In this document: piece by piece, positions 1 to 8,100 of the stretch | Position numbering within the stretch: the first letter of the stretch is position 1 | Layout of the letters: each line of letters opens with the position of its first letter | Source of the DNA: DATMFV01 sp035555975 | Lineage (GTDB): Bacteria > Verrucomicrobiota > Verrucomicrobiia > Chthoniobacterales > Chthoniobacteraceae | Length of the DNA: 11,233 nucleotides | Assembly: GCA_035555975.1 (NCBI GenBank) | Contig: DATMFV010000082.1 | Coordinates: forward strand, 1 to 11,233 | Direction of reading: 5' to 3' | The notes under the pieces: generated by a model | Database searches by the model: none | The model's input: only the letters and a program-made list of their open reading frames with translations | What the model was told of the DNA's origin: nothing | Made by a program: the position numbers and the translations under genes

Positions 1-10
1 CGATCCGCTG

Positions 11-112
11 CGACCCTTTCAGGGTCGATTTCTCTCCCACCGGGTTCTCCGGGGGTGGCGCGCTCTCGCGCTTACCCCCGGCTGCCCCGCTTGAGCAACC
101 CTTCAGGTTGCT
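11..112. repeat. Cluster of three compact palindromes (dispersed-repeat-like, non-coding)
   Basis: Three hairpins lie head to tail in the non-coding left end. The first is a 7-bp stem with a 3-base loop (11-17 with 21-27). The second is an 8-bp stem, CCGGGGGT with ACCCCCGG (49-56 with 74-81), enclosing an inner 5-bp GCGCG/CGCGC stem (58-62 with 67-71). The third is a 7-bp stem (94-100 with 106-112). This G-tract/C-tract hairpin flanked by small palindromes resembles intergenic repeats I recall from Verrucomicrobiota, Lentisphaerota and Planctomycetota genomes; that resemblance is from memory and unchecked. No transposase gene is present in the window. The element may continue left of position 1. 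Alternative readings are a structured 3' UTR or part of a non-coding RNA. Confidence 0.5.
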
Positions 113-141
113 TCTTCTCTGCACCACTTTTAATCACACCC

Positions 142-206
142 GAAAATCCGGGGGGACAACTCTTGAAACTTGACGTTATGATTCAAGAGTTACCCCCCAA
201 TTTTTC
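142..206. terminator. Long imperfect inverted repeat, possible bidirectional terminator at the operon end
   Basis: The arms pair as GAAAA (142-146) with TTTTC (202-206), GGGGGG (150-155) with CCCCCC (193-198), and a perfect 10-bp AACTCTTGAA (158-167) with TTCAAGAGTT (182-191), around a 14-base loop. A-rich and T-rich outer ends with a GC block inside would suit an intrinsic terminator in either direction, though the U-tract on the minus-strand RNA is short and interrupted. The right arm includes the stop codon and last seven codons of the hydrolase gene. It could instead be the edge of a repeat element that overlaps the gene end. Confidence 0.45.
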
Positions 207-1430
207 ACGCAGGAAGCGGAGAGCGGCTTCCTGCATGGCGGCGTTATAGACGTGGGGCGCGGGGTAAACGAGGCTGCCGAGGTTTTCCGGCGCGCCCGCT
301 TTTTCCCATGCCTCGCGCAGGAAAAGGTGGGCTTCGGCAATGCCGAAGGGCTGCATCAGGCGGTCGTCCCAGCCGCTGATGGCGAGGAACGGTCTGGGCG
401 CGGCGAGCGCGGTGATGTCGACCAGATCGAGCCGCCGGTAGAGCCCGGGCGGCAGGGCGAAAAAGCCCATTGCCCCCGGTTCGTTGTACCCGATGATGCC
501 GCGCAGAGTGCTGTGCCAGCAGACGCTGACCGTCGCGCGGATGCGGGGGTCGAGCGCTGCGAGGTAGTGGCTGCGGAACGAGCCGAAGGAGAGCCCGGTC
601 GCACCGATGCGCGAAGGATCGACATCGGGCCGCTCCAGCAGGTAGTCAACCGTGCGGAGGTCGTCGGTCGCCACCAGCGCCGCGGTCGAAAGGCCGACGC
701 ACTCCAGCAGGCGGTGATCGATCGGGGACTCCAGGCGACCGACTGCCGCGGCCTGTTCCGCCGCCTCCGCAGGGGTCGAACGCAGCCGCCACTCCTGAAA
801 CGCCGCCGGGTCGCGCAACGCCGCCTCGGTGCGGAGGCCGAAGTGGATCGCGTCGATCGCGATGGAAAGGAACCCCGCCCTGGCGAGTTCGGCCTGGAGG
901 GAGCGCCCTTCGTAGTAAGTCTCGCGGTATTGGCTCAACGAGGCCGGTTCTCCTGTGAAGGCAAGCAGTTTTTCGCGCCCGAAAAGCCGGTGCCCCCCCA
1001 TGCTGTGGAGCGCGACGATGGCGGGGTGGCGGCGCTCGCCGTTTCGCGGAATGACCACCGTCGCCGGGGCGCGCAAGGGAGGGGTGACGGTGATCTCCAC
1101 CTCCTCGACCACGTAGTCGTCGAACACCTCCCGCCGCCGGAGCGTCGCCTGCGAGGGGCGGCCGGGCGCGTCGGGAAGGATCAAGGCATCGGCCAGCAGG
1201 GCGGAGGTTTGCGCTTTCCACGCCGCCACATCGCGCTCCGGGTGGTGAAACCACGAGGCGTCGAAAGGATTGCGCTCGAAACGCTCCCGGAGCAGTTCCG
1301 CCAGCAGAGAAGGCGCGCCCGAACGATGCCGCGCTTCGTGCAGGCGCCCGCGCAGCTCGCTTTGGGGCGTGCGAAAAGGGTGCGCGGTGGAAGGGGCGGG
1401 CGGGGAAAGGGTTGGGGATCGGTTCATCAT
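183..1430 (-). CDS. Alpha/beta hydrolase (acetyl-xylan esterase / dienelactone hydrolase type)
   Basis: A 415-residue serine hydrolase, probably a carbohydrate esterase. Residues about 105-405 form the alpha/beta-hydrolase core: strand 'HPAIVALHSMGG' (135-146, oxyanion-hole region), nucleophile elbow G279-L-S281-F-G283, the 'AAPRPFLAISGWDD' segment (343-356) giving the acid (D355 or D356), and H393 in 'APHVY' as catalytic histidine. Spacing fits the large bacterial abhydrolase families that include acetyl-xylan esterases. The first 100 residues are charged and helical, with no signal peptide or membrane segment, so the enzyme is predicted cytoplasmic. The ATG at 1430 lies 3 bases after the stop of the upstream lyase-like gene, suggesting translational coupling; a second ATG follows directly. 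No Shine-Dalgarno is visible. The final codons sit inside a long inverted repeat. In this locus a role in deacetylating or cleaving esters of pectin fragments is plausible but inferred; the substrate cannot be read from sequence. Confidence 0.85.
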   Translation of the reverse strand: MMNRSPTLSPPAPSTAHPFRTPQSELRGRLHEARHRSGAPSLLAELLRERFERNPFDASWFHHPERDVAAWKAQTSALLADALILPDAPGRPSQATLRRREVFDDYVVEEVEITVTPPLRAPATVVIPRNGERRHPAIVALHSMGGHRLFGREKLLAFTGEPASLSQYRETYYEGRSLQAELARAGFLSIAIDAIHFGLRTEAALRDPAAFQEWRLRSTPAEAAEQAAAVGRLESPIDHRLLECVGLSTAALVATDDLRTVDYLLERPDVDPSRIGATGLSFGSFRSHYLAALDPRIRATVSVCWHSTLRGIIGYNEPGAMGFFALPPGLYRRLDLVDITALAAPRPFLAISGWDDRLMQPFGIAEAHLFLREAWEKAGAPENLGSLVYPAPHVYNAAMQEAALRFLREKLGGNS

Positions 1431-1433
1431 GGG

Positions 1434-4400
1434 TCATTTTTTCGGATCGGAACGCCACGGCTGCTGCCGGTGGAGGAGATCGGCCAAGGGGCCGTGCAGG
1501 GCATCGAGCTGGCTTTGCGTCCAGCGCCCGGGCGGCTGCTCGGCGAAATCGGGCAGGCCATGCATCTCGGCTTCCCGATAGGCGGCAGCGATTTCCGTAT
1601 TCCAGACGGTATCCGCCCCCTGGGAGGCGATCAGGTAACCGGCCCAGTTGTTCCAGAAGAAACAGCCCGGCATGTTATCACGCAGGAAAGCGCTCCCGCC
1701 GCTCCAGTGGGCCGGGTTTTCGCTGACGGTCTGGTAAAGCTCGCTCCAGCCGACCTGCCGGAGGTAGTGATCAAGAAAGGCGCGGTACGGTGCGGGGTCG
1801 TCGGCGTGGAGGGCCGCGAAGCCGATGGCGGGCAGCTCTTCAAGCACCTCGCTCTCACGGAGTTGCGCCGGGGTTCTCTTTTTCGCCAGCATGGCATCGG
1901 CCATTTTCACGATCGCCTGCCCGAGCGCCCGGTCGTGAAACATCTGCTGGTAGTCGAGGAGGTTGACCATCGCGCCGTAGTGCTGAAAGAAGAACCGGTT
2001 GGCGTTGAGGCTTTCGGGCGGGGCGATCGCTTCGGGTCCCGGGAAGGTCAGTTGCGGGTTGAGGTAAAGCCCGTCGGGTGCGATGAAAGTCCGCGCGTAA
2101 GCGGCCAGCTGCGCGGCTTCCTCGGGCGAACCGGTCAGTTCCCAGTGAAAAAGGAGCCCGCCCCAGCGTCCCCCGTGGGCGGCTTCGCCTCGGACGCTCG
2201 CCTGGCTGTAATGAGCCCGGTAAAGTTTCTCCACCGTGTCGCGGGTCCGGCCCTCGCCGCTCAGGAAGTAATGCAGCCGGAACTCGGTGGAGGTCGTCTG
2301 GCGCTCCTCGTGGTTGCCGTCGCTCCAATGCTGGACGCCGTGCCGCGTCCCGAGCCCGAGCCATTGCCCGTCGTGGCGCACCACCACGTCGCGGCAGAAG
2401 CGGGCCATCGCTTCCGCGCTGAAGTAGATCGTCCGGTTGCCGTGCCGCAGGTATTCGTTTTGCAGGAAGAGGTTGCTCAACCCCTCGCTGTTGGACCACC
2501 CCCAGCGTCCGTTGTCGTAGGCCCAGTCGTTGGCAAGCTGGACGTCGTAAAGAGGCTGCGTCCCGGGCGGAAACGTGCGTTCGGGGTCTTCCACAGCTTT
2601 CCGCGCGGCTTCCGGGGCGACGATCCAGCCGTAGCCTTTCCGGAAACGGTGGCGGAAATCGCCGAAGTTCCAGAAACCGTACCAGTGGTGGAGTTCGCGG
2701 TGGTAAAGCCAGAAACGGGCGAGCCGGGTCCATGAGTCCCACGCCCGGGGCCAGTCGGCCTGCGCGGCGATCGGGAGGACCACCTGCGCGGCGCGGCAGG
2801 TCTCCCAACCGGCGTAGAGCAGCGGCGGGCTCTGAAAATCGGCGGCGAGCCGTTCCGGTTGCGGTGCCGATGCCGTCGGCCAGAACCCGAACAACACTTC
2901 ATGCGAACGGGAGACCCCGACAAACGGGTCGTTCGGGTAATAGTTCGCCTTCACCCAATCCTCCTTCCCAGGGCCGGTCGACTCCCCCTGACCCCGGTGG
3001 GGGTAGTTGGAATAACGCCGCACATCCATCGGCCCGGCGTCCCGGGGCCAGATTTCGAAGCGGATCTCCCCGTCGGCTCCGAGCGAGATCGCCTTGGGCG
3101 CGGTCTGGGTGAAGTTGCGTACCACCCCCTGAAAGGTGATCCCATCCCGGAGCGGAGCCGCCACCCAGCCGCTCTCTCCCGCGACGGGCGAAGCGTTCCG
3201 GCCGGAGAGGAGTTGCCGCGAAAAGCCCGTTTTCTGCAAAAGCTGATCGGCCTCTGCGCCAGCGGGAGCGTCGGCAAAGGCGGCGGCGTGCAGGTCGAGC
3301 CCGGACAGCGGCAGTTCAAGCCCGAGCCCGGTCAGGAACGTGCGGCGCGGGTCCTTGAACAGGAACTCGGCGCTGTGGGAAAGGTGAATCTCCGGCCGCC
3401 CGGCGAGCATCGTCGCGCGGAGGATGATCCGCGTCGGCTCCCGATTGGTAGTCATCCCCTCCAGCCGGACCACGGCGCGCAGCGGGCCGCTCTCCTCCAG
3501 CGTCACCTTTTCAACGGAGAGCGTCCCGGGGTCGGGGCTTCCGCCTACCGGCTGGCCGAAGGGAAAGAGCGATTTCGTATCGACCCGGTAATCGGCATAA
3601 CCAAGGCGTCCGCCGCCTTCGCTTTTCAACAGCGGTTGCCCGTTGGCCTGAGGCTGCATCCATTGCTTCCCCTTCGCGAAGCGGACCTTGAAAGCTCCCT
3701 GCTCGACCTCGACCTCGCCCGAGGGGGTGAGCGTCGCTTTCAAGCTCGGGTGTTCGCCGATCGCGGCGGGCGGAGCGTCAAGCGAAAGCTCCACCGGGAT
3801 GAACCGCCCGTTGCGCAGGCTGACCCTCGGGGCCGGGGCCTCGGCAACGGCGTTGGCCGGATCGATCGGAAAGGTCAAAAGCACCCACTTGAACGACCCG
3901 TCGGGCCAAAAGGCGAGGGGACGGGCCTGCACCGGCACCGGTTTCCCTGCGGCCTTCACGGCGATTTTTTCCACCCTGCGCAGGCGACCCGGCGGGAACG
4001 GGTAGCCGCCGGTGACATAGGCCACCCCCGCGCCGGTGGCGAGCGGCGTCTCCCGCAGCCAGCGCGGTTCCTTCAGGATCTGCTCCGCATCGGGCTTCGG
4101 GGAAGGGGGGTAGGTCCGGTGGAGCGCGACCCGCTGCCGGTCGATCGCGGCCTCGCCCGGAGCCGCCCGCAGGATGATCTCCCTTTCCCTCCCGAAAAGT
4201 TCCTTCACCGGCGCGACGGAACCGGGGCCGCTCTCCGCACCCGACCAGAAGCGGACCTCCGCGCTGGCGCCTCCGCTCGCATCGACCCGCAGGCTGCGGC
4301 GGCTCCCGTCGTTCAGGCCCGGCGCTTCGATCGTCACCCCGCCGTTCCGGTCAAAAAGCTGTACATACGGCGGCATGGAGCGCCCCTCCTGCATCACCAG

Positions 4401-5105
4401 CGGGCTGGTGGTTTCGCTCTCCGCCTTCCAGAGCCGGAAGGCGTGCGGTCCCAGGTAATCGGCGGCAAACCAGCGCCATTCGTTGCGGTCCGGACTTTCG
4501 AGAAGGCGGCCCTCAAAGGCGATGAACTGGTAGAAATAGCGGCTTTCCCAGCCGATGCCATGGTCGCCCTGAAAATAGACCCGCTTGCGCGGCTCCAGCG
4601 CGAACGGAAGCTGCCAGCTCCAGCGTTTGAGCGGCAGCGCGGCCCGATCCGGCGGCCCGACCCTGACCGCGATCCGGACCGTGGCCGCGTCGGGAGCCAC
4701 GCGGTAACGAAGCCGCGCCGGAAAACGCCCCGCGCTTCCCTCCAGCAGGCCGTCGATGGCGACTTCCCGGCCTTCGCCGCTCTCCCTCTCGCGAGCCTTC
4801 AACGCCTGGAAACGGGCGGAGCCGCCGCCCGGCGTTTCGAGCACCAGCGGGGCCTGCGGCGTTCCGTGCGAGTCGACCACGGTTTTCCCTTTCACCTTCC
4901 ATTGGACGATCTGGCCGGTTTTCGCCGTATCAATCGCGATCGTACTGCCTCCGCGCGCCCGGTAGCGCCAAACCTCCCCCGCCGATGATTGCGACGGGCA
5001 CAACAGGTCAACCGCCGCGAGCCCGAGGAGGGCGAACGTCAGCAACGTCACGGAAGAACGGGCTGGAGATGAAGCGGCGACCAAATCGTTTCGATTTTCC
5101 GGCAT
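1434..5105 (-). CDS. Secreted exo-rhamnogalacturonan-lyase-like protein (PcRGLX/YetA type, PL26), downstream paralogue
   Basis: Numbered from the ATG at 5105 (1223 aa). A hydrophobic stretch at about 19-35 followed by 'SQSSA' (to 42) looks like a signal peptide, so export is predicted. Residues about 45-330 are beta-rich with 'GDHGIGWESRY' (180-190) and belong to no family I recognise. From about 364 comes the PcRGLX/YetA N-terminal RIFT-barrel signature 'GGYPFPPG' (366-373) and 'FWPDGSFKWV' (399-408). A beta-sandwich follows (about 480-775, 'LRAVVRLEG' at 542-550), then a helical alpha/alpha-toroid from about 785 with 'DNGRWGWSNSE' (864-874), 'RHDGQWLGLGTRHGVQ' (910-925) and 'WSDGNHEERQTTSTEF' (927-942). 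That order is the architecture of the PL26 exo-rhamnogalacturonan lyase of Penicillium chrysogenum. Activity on rhamnogalacturonan I is therefore likely but unproven. An in-frame TTG at 5141 would add 12 residues and overlap the upstream stop by 4 bases; I prefer the ATG because it gives a normal-length signal-peptide n-region. Neither start has a Shine-Dalgarno. Confidence 0.85.
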   Translation of the reverse strand: MPENRNDLVAASSPARSSVTLLTFALLGLAAVDLLCPSQSSAGEVWRYRARGGSTIAIDTAKTGQIVQWKVKGKTVVDSHGTPQAPLVLETPGGGSARFQALKARERESGEGREVAIDGLLEGSAGRFPARLRYRVAPDAATVRIAVRVGPPDRAALPLKRWSWQLPFALEPRKRVYFQGDHGIGWESRYFYQFIAFEGRLLESPDRNEWRWFAADYLGPHAFRLWKAESETTSPLVMQEGRSMPPYVQLFDRNGGVTIEAPGLNDGSRRSLRVDASGGASAEVRFWSGAESGPGSVAPVKELFGREREIILRAAPGEAAIDRQRVALHRTYPPSPKPDAEQILKEPRWLRETPLATGAGVAYVTGGYPFPPGRLRRVEKIAVKAAGKPVPVQARPLAFWPDGSFKWVLLTFPIDPANAVAEAPAPRVSLRNGRFIPVELSLDAPPAAIGEHPSLKATLTPSGEVEVEQGAFKVRFAKGKQWMQPQANGQPLLKSEGGGRLGYADYRVDTKSLFPFGQPVGGSPDPGTLSVEKVTLEESGPLRAVVRLEGMTTNREPTRIILRATMLAGRPEIHLSHSAEFLFKDPRRTFLTGLGLELPLSGLDLHAAAFADAPAGAEADQLLQKTGFSRQLLSGRNASPVAGESGWVAAPLRDGITFQGVVRNFTQTAPKAISLGADGEIRFEIWPRDAGPMDVRRYSNYPHRGQGESTGPGKEDWVKANYYPNDPFVGVSRSHEVLFGFWPTASAPQPERLAADFQSPPLLYAGWETCRAAQVVLPIAAQADWPRAWDSWTRLARFWLYHRELHHWYGFWNFGDFRHRFRKGYGWIVAPEAARKAVEDPERTFPPGTQPLYDVQLANDWAYDNGRWGWSNSEGLSNLFLQNEYLRHGNRTIYFSAEAMARFCRDVVVRHDGQWLGLGTRHGVQHWSDGNHEERQTTSTEFRLHYFLSGEGRTRDTVEKLYRAHYSQASVRGEAAHGGRWGGLLFHWELTGSPEEAAQLAAYARTFIAPDGLYLNPQLTFPGPEAIAPPESLNANRFFFQHYGAMVNLLDYQQMFHDRALGQAIVKMADAMLAKKRTPAQLRESEVLEELPAIGFAALHADDPAPYRAFLDHYLRQVGWSELYQTVSENPAHWSGGSAFLRDNMPGCFFWNNWAGYLIASQGADTVWNTEIAAAYREAEMHGLPDFAEQPPGRWTQSQLDALHGPLADLLHRQQPWRSDPKK
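5084..5094. promoter_or_regulatory. Candidate operator half of a shared palindromic word (speculative)
   Basis: Positions 5083-5097 read AAATCGTTTCGATTT, a perfect 6-bp inverted repeat with a 3-base spacer, inside the signal-peptide codons of the downstream lyase paralogue. Its core AATCGTTTCGA recurs, in inverted orientation, in the same part of the upstream paralogue. A LacI gene lies in the operon, so an intragenic operator is possible. Nothing else supports it. Confidence 0.15.
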
Positions 5106-5137
5106 AAAACTGAAACGGAATCGGTCGCGAAGGGCGT

Positions 5138-8100
5138 TCAAGGGGTTTTTGCCGCTGTCGGTTCACGCAGAATCAACGGAGACAGGAGCAGGTAGGTTCC
5201 CTGCGGGCTGATGAGGTGGTCGAAGCCTGTTTGCAGCCATGGGTCGGCGGCGGGAGCGGGGGCGGCTCCCTCGTTTTCGATGGTCTGGAGGGTGGCGGCG
5301 ATTTCGGGGGACCAGACCGGGTCGGCGGGGAAGGTGCTGGTGAGGTATGGCATCCAGTTGGCGTAGAAGAAGACGCCGGGCATGTTGTCGGTCATGTAGC
5401 CGGTCGGGCCGGACCAGTGGACCGGGTTGGCGGTGACGCTCTGGTAGAGGTGGGAGCGGTAGCGGTCCATGGCAAAACATTCGAGCAGGTAGGCGCGGAA
5501 CGGTTGCGGGTCGTCGGCTTCGCGGGCGGCAAAGCCGACGGCGGGCAGGAGCCAGAGGAGCGGGCTGCCCCCCTGTTTGCGGGGAGGGGTGGTGATGACT
5601 TCACGCGCCATCGCCAGCAACGCCTGCCGCAGCGGTTCGTCTTCAAAGGTCCGCTGGTATTCCAGAAGGTAGTGAAAGCCGCCGTAACAGGCAAAGAACA
5701 TGCGTGCGGCGTTGAGGGCCTGGCCGGGCGCGGCGACCTTGGGGCCGGGGAAGCGGAGCTGCGGGTTGAGGAACATCCCCGCGCCTTCGGGGGCGATGAA
5801 GGTGTGGGCGTAGCGGCGCAGTTGTTCGGCTTCTTCCGGGGAGCCGGTCAGCTCCTGGTGAAAGAAAAGCCCGCCCCAGCGCCCGCTGTGCGCGGCTTCG
5901 TCACCGACGGAGGAAGTATTGTAGCGGTGGCGGTAGAGTTTGTCGGCGACTTCGCGGGTTCGTGCGTCGCCGCTCAGGAAGTAGTGCAGGCGAAACTCCG
6001 TCGAAGTCGTCTGGCGTTCCTCGTGGTTGCCGTCGCTCCACGGTTGCACGCCGTGGCGGGTGCCGAGCCCGAGCCACTGGCCGTCGTGCCGCACAACGAC
6101 GTCGCGGCAGTAGCGCGCCATTGCTTCGGCGGCGAAGTAGAGCGCGCGGTGGCCCGTGCGGAGATATTCCTGCTGGAAGAACAGGTTGGAGAGCCCTTCG
6201 CTGTTGGACCATCCCCATCGCCCGTTATCGTACGCCCAGTCGTTGGGCGGGCTGGAGTCGCGGATGCGCGGGGCATCGGGTGGAAGCTGATGTTGCGGGT
6301 CGGCAAGGGCGGCGGCGAGTGCTTCCGGGGAGGTGACCGAGCCATACCCGGCGCGGAAGCGGTGCCGGAAGTCGCCGTAGTGCCAGAAGCCGTACCAACG
6401 GTGAAGTTTGCGGTGGTAAAGCCAGAACCGGGCGAGGTGGTCGCGGTTGCTCCAGAGTTGCGGCCACTCCTGCTCTCCGGCAACGGGCAGGAGGACTTTC
6501 GCGGCCAGACACGTTTGCCAGCCGGGGTAAAGGAGCGGCGGGCTTTCAAAATCGGCGGCACCCGTGGCGATCTCCGGCGTTTCGGCTTCGCGATGGAAGG
6601 AGAAAGCGATCTCGTGCGTCCGCGAAAGACCGACAAAGGGCGCGCTCGGGTAATAATGGTCTTTTACCCAGCCGGGGTCTTCCGAAGCCGATTCGCCCTG
6701 GCTCCGGTGGGGGCGGTCCGAATACCGGCGGACATCCATGGGCGGCGCTTGCGTGGGCCAGAGTTCGAAGCGGACGGTTTCTCCCTGCCGGGTGATCGCC
6801 TTGGGTGCGGTTTCCGCCATTTTGCGCAGGAAACCGTGGAAGCGGATTCCTCCATCCAGAGACGCTTCCATCCAGCCGCCGTGTGCGGGGCCGCCGACGG
6901 TTTTGCGGGCGTCGTAGCTTTCCTGAAAGAGGGCGGGGGAGGCTTCCTTCAACCCGGCGAGCGGGAGTTCCAGGCCGAGGCCGGAGAGAAAGGTGGTCCG
7001 CGGGTCTGTGAAAAGAAACTCCGTGGTGTGGGTGAGGACGAGGCGCGGTTCGCCCGCAAGCTGGGTAGCGCGGAGGATGAAGCGGGTCGGGGTTTCGCCG
7101 TCGCTCATTCCTTCGATGCGGACGACCGCCCGCAGCGGCCCGGCTTCTTCGAGCGCCACCTTTTCCACCGAGAGACGCCCGGTGTCGGTCTTGCCGCCGT
7201 CGGTCTTTGGGGCAAGGGGGAAGTGGTGTTTCACGTCGCGTTCGTAGCGGATGTAGGCGGTTGGCGGGGCGGAGAAGAGCGGCTGGCCGTCGAACTGTGC
7301 GTCGAGCCATTTCGCTCCGGTGGCGAAGCGGGTGGTCAGCGGGCCGTTGAGGATCTCGACGGAACCGTCGGGCAGGGTGTGGGCCTCCAGACGGGTTGCC
7401 GGTGCGGGGGAGGGGGTGCCGGTGGTGATGGCGAGCGGTAGGCTGCTTCCGTCGCGGAAGGTGACGCGGGGATTTGGGTTGGCGGGAGACGAACGGTCCG
7501 CACCGGTGGGGGGTACGGGGAAGGTCAGGCTGACCCATTTGATCGACCCGTCGGGCCAGTAGCCAAGCGGGGCGGCCTGTACGGGAACCGGGTTGCCGCC
7601 CAGAAGCACCCCGACGGTGGCGGCATCGCGGAGGGTGCCTTTGGCGAACGGATAGCCGCCGGTGATCACGAGCGGCGTCTTCCCGGGCGGCGTGTCGCGG
7701 ACCCAGGCCGGTTCCTCAAGTTCGGTCGCGACGGGGGCGGAAGGGGTAAAGGCGGCGTTGAGCGCGGTGCGGCGGGCAAGGCGGCTTTCGTCGTTGGCAT
7801 GAGCGCAAAGGCGGATTTCGTGGCGGGTGCCGAACGGGGACGGGGCCTGAAGCTCCGCTCCCGACGGGATGCGAAAAGCGACCGAAACCGCGCCGCCCTC
7901 TGCGGCATCGACCCGGAGCGCCCGCTGGCCGCTTTCGGCGAGTTGCGGGTACTCGACGGTCACCCCTTGGTGTTGGTCGTAAATCTGAACGTATGGGGCC
8001 ATTCGCTTGCCCTCCTGCATGATGAGCGGAGCCGTGGTGTCGCTCTCCGACTTCCAGAGGCGGAACACATCGGGGGCAAGTTGTTCGGCGATAAACCAGC

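Noticed and set aside
1..182. CRISPR array or tRNA in the non-coding end
   Set aside because: The palindromes differ from one another and are not evenly spaced direct repeats, and no cloverleaf can be drawn.
55..249. 64-codon plus-strand frame at the left end
   Set aside because: It runs through the hairpins and into the antisense of the hydrolase. It has no Shine-Dalgarno and no protein-like pattern.
252..2735. 827-codon open frame on the plus strand
   Set aside because: It is antisense to the hydrolase and the downstream lyase. Its translation is low-complexity (rich in R, G, V, P) with no recognisable domain, and the opposite strand encodes clear conserved families. Long antisense frames are expected at this GC content.
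4958..4975. Possible lipoprotein signal (Cys near the end of the signal peptide in the downstream lyase)
   Set aside because: The residues before the Cys are D-L-L, not a lipobox, which needs a small residue at -1. Ordinary cleavage after SQSSA fits better.
2859..4988. 709-codon open frame on the plus strand
   Set aside because: It is a shadow of the downstream lyase gene, with arginine/proline-rich composition and no domain signature.
5216..7441. 741-codon open frame on the plus strand
   Set aside because: It is a shadow of the upstream lyase gene, with glycine/valine-rich composition. The minus-strand product matches its paralogue throughout.
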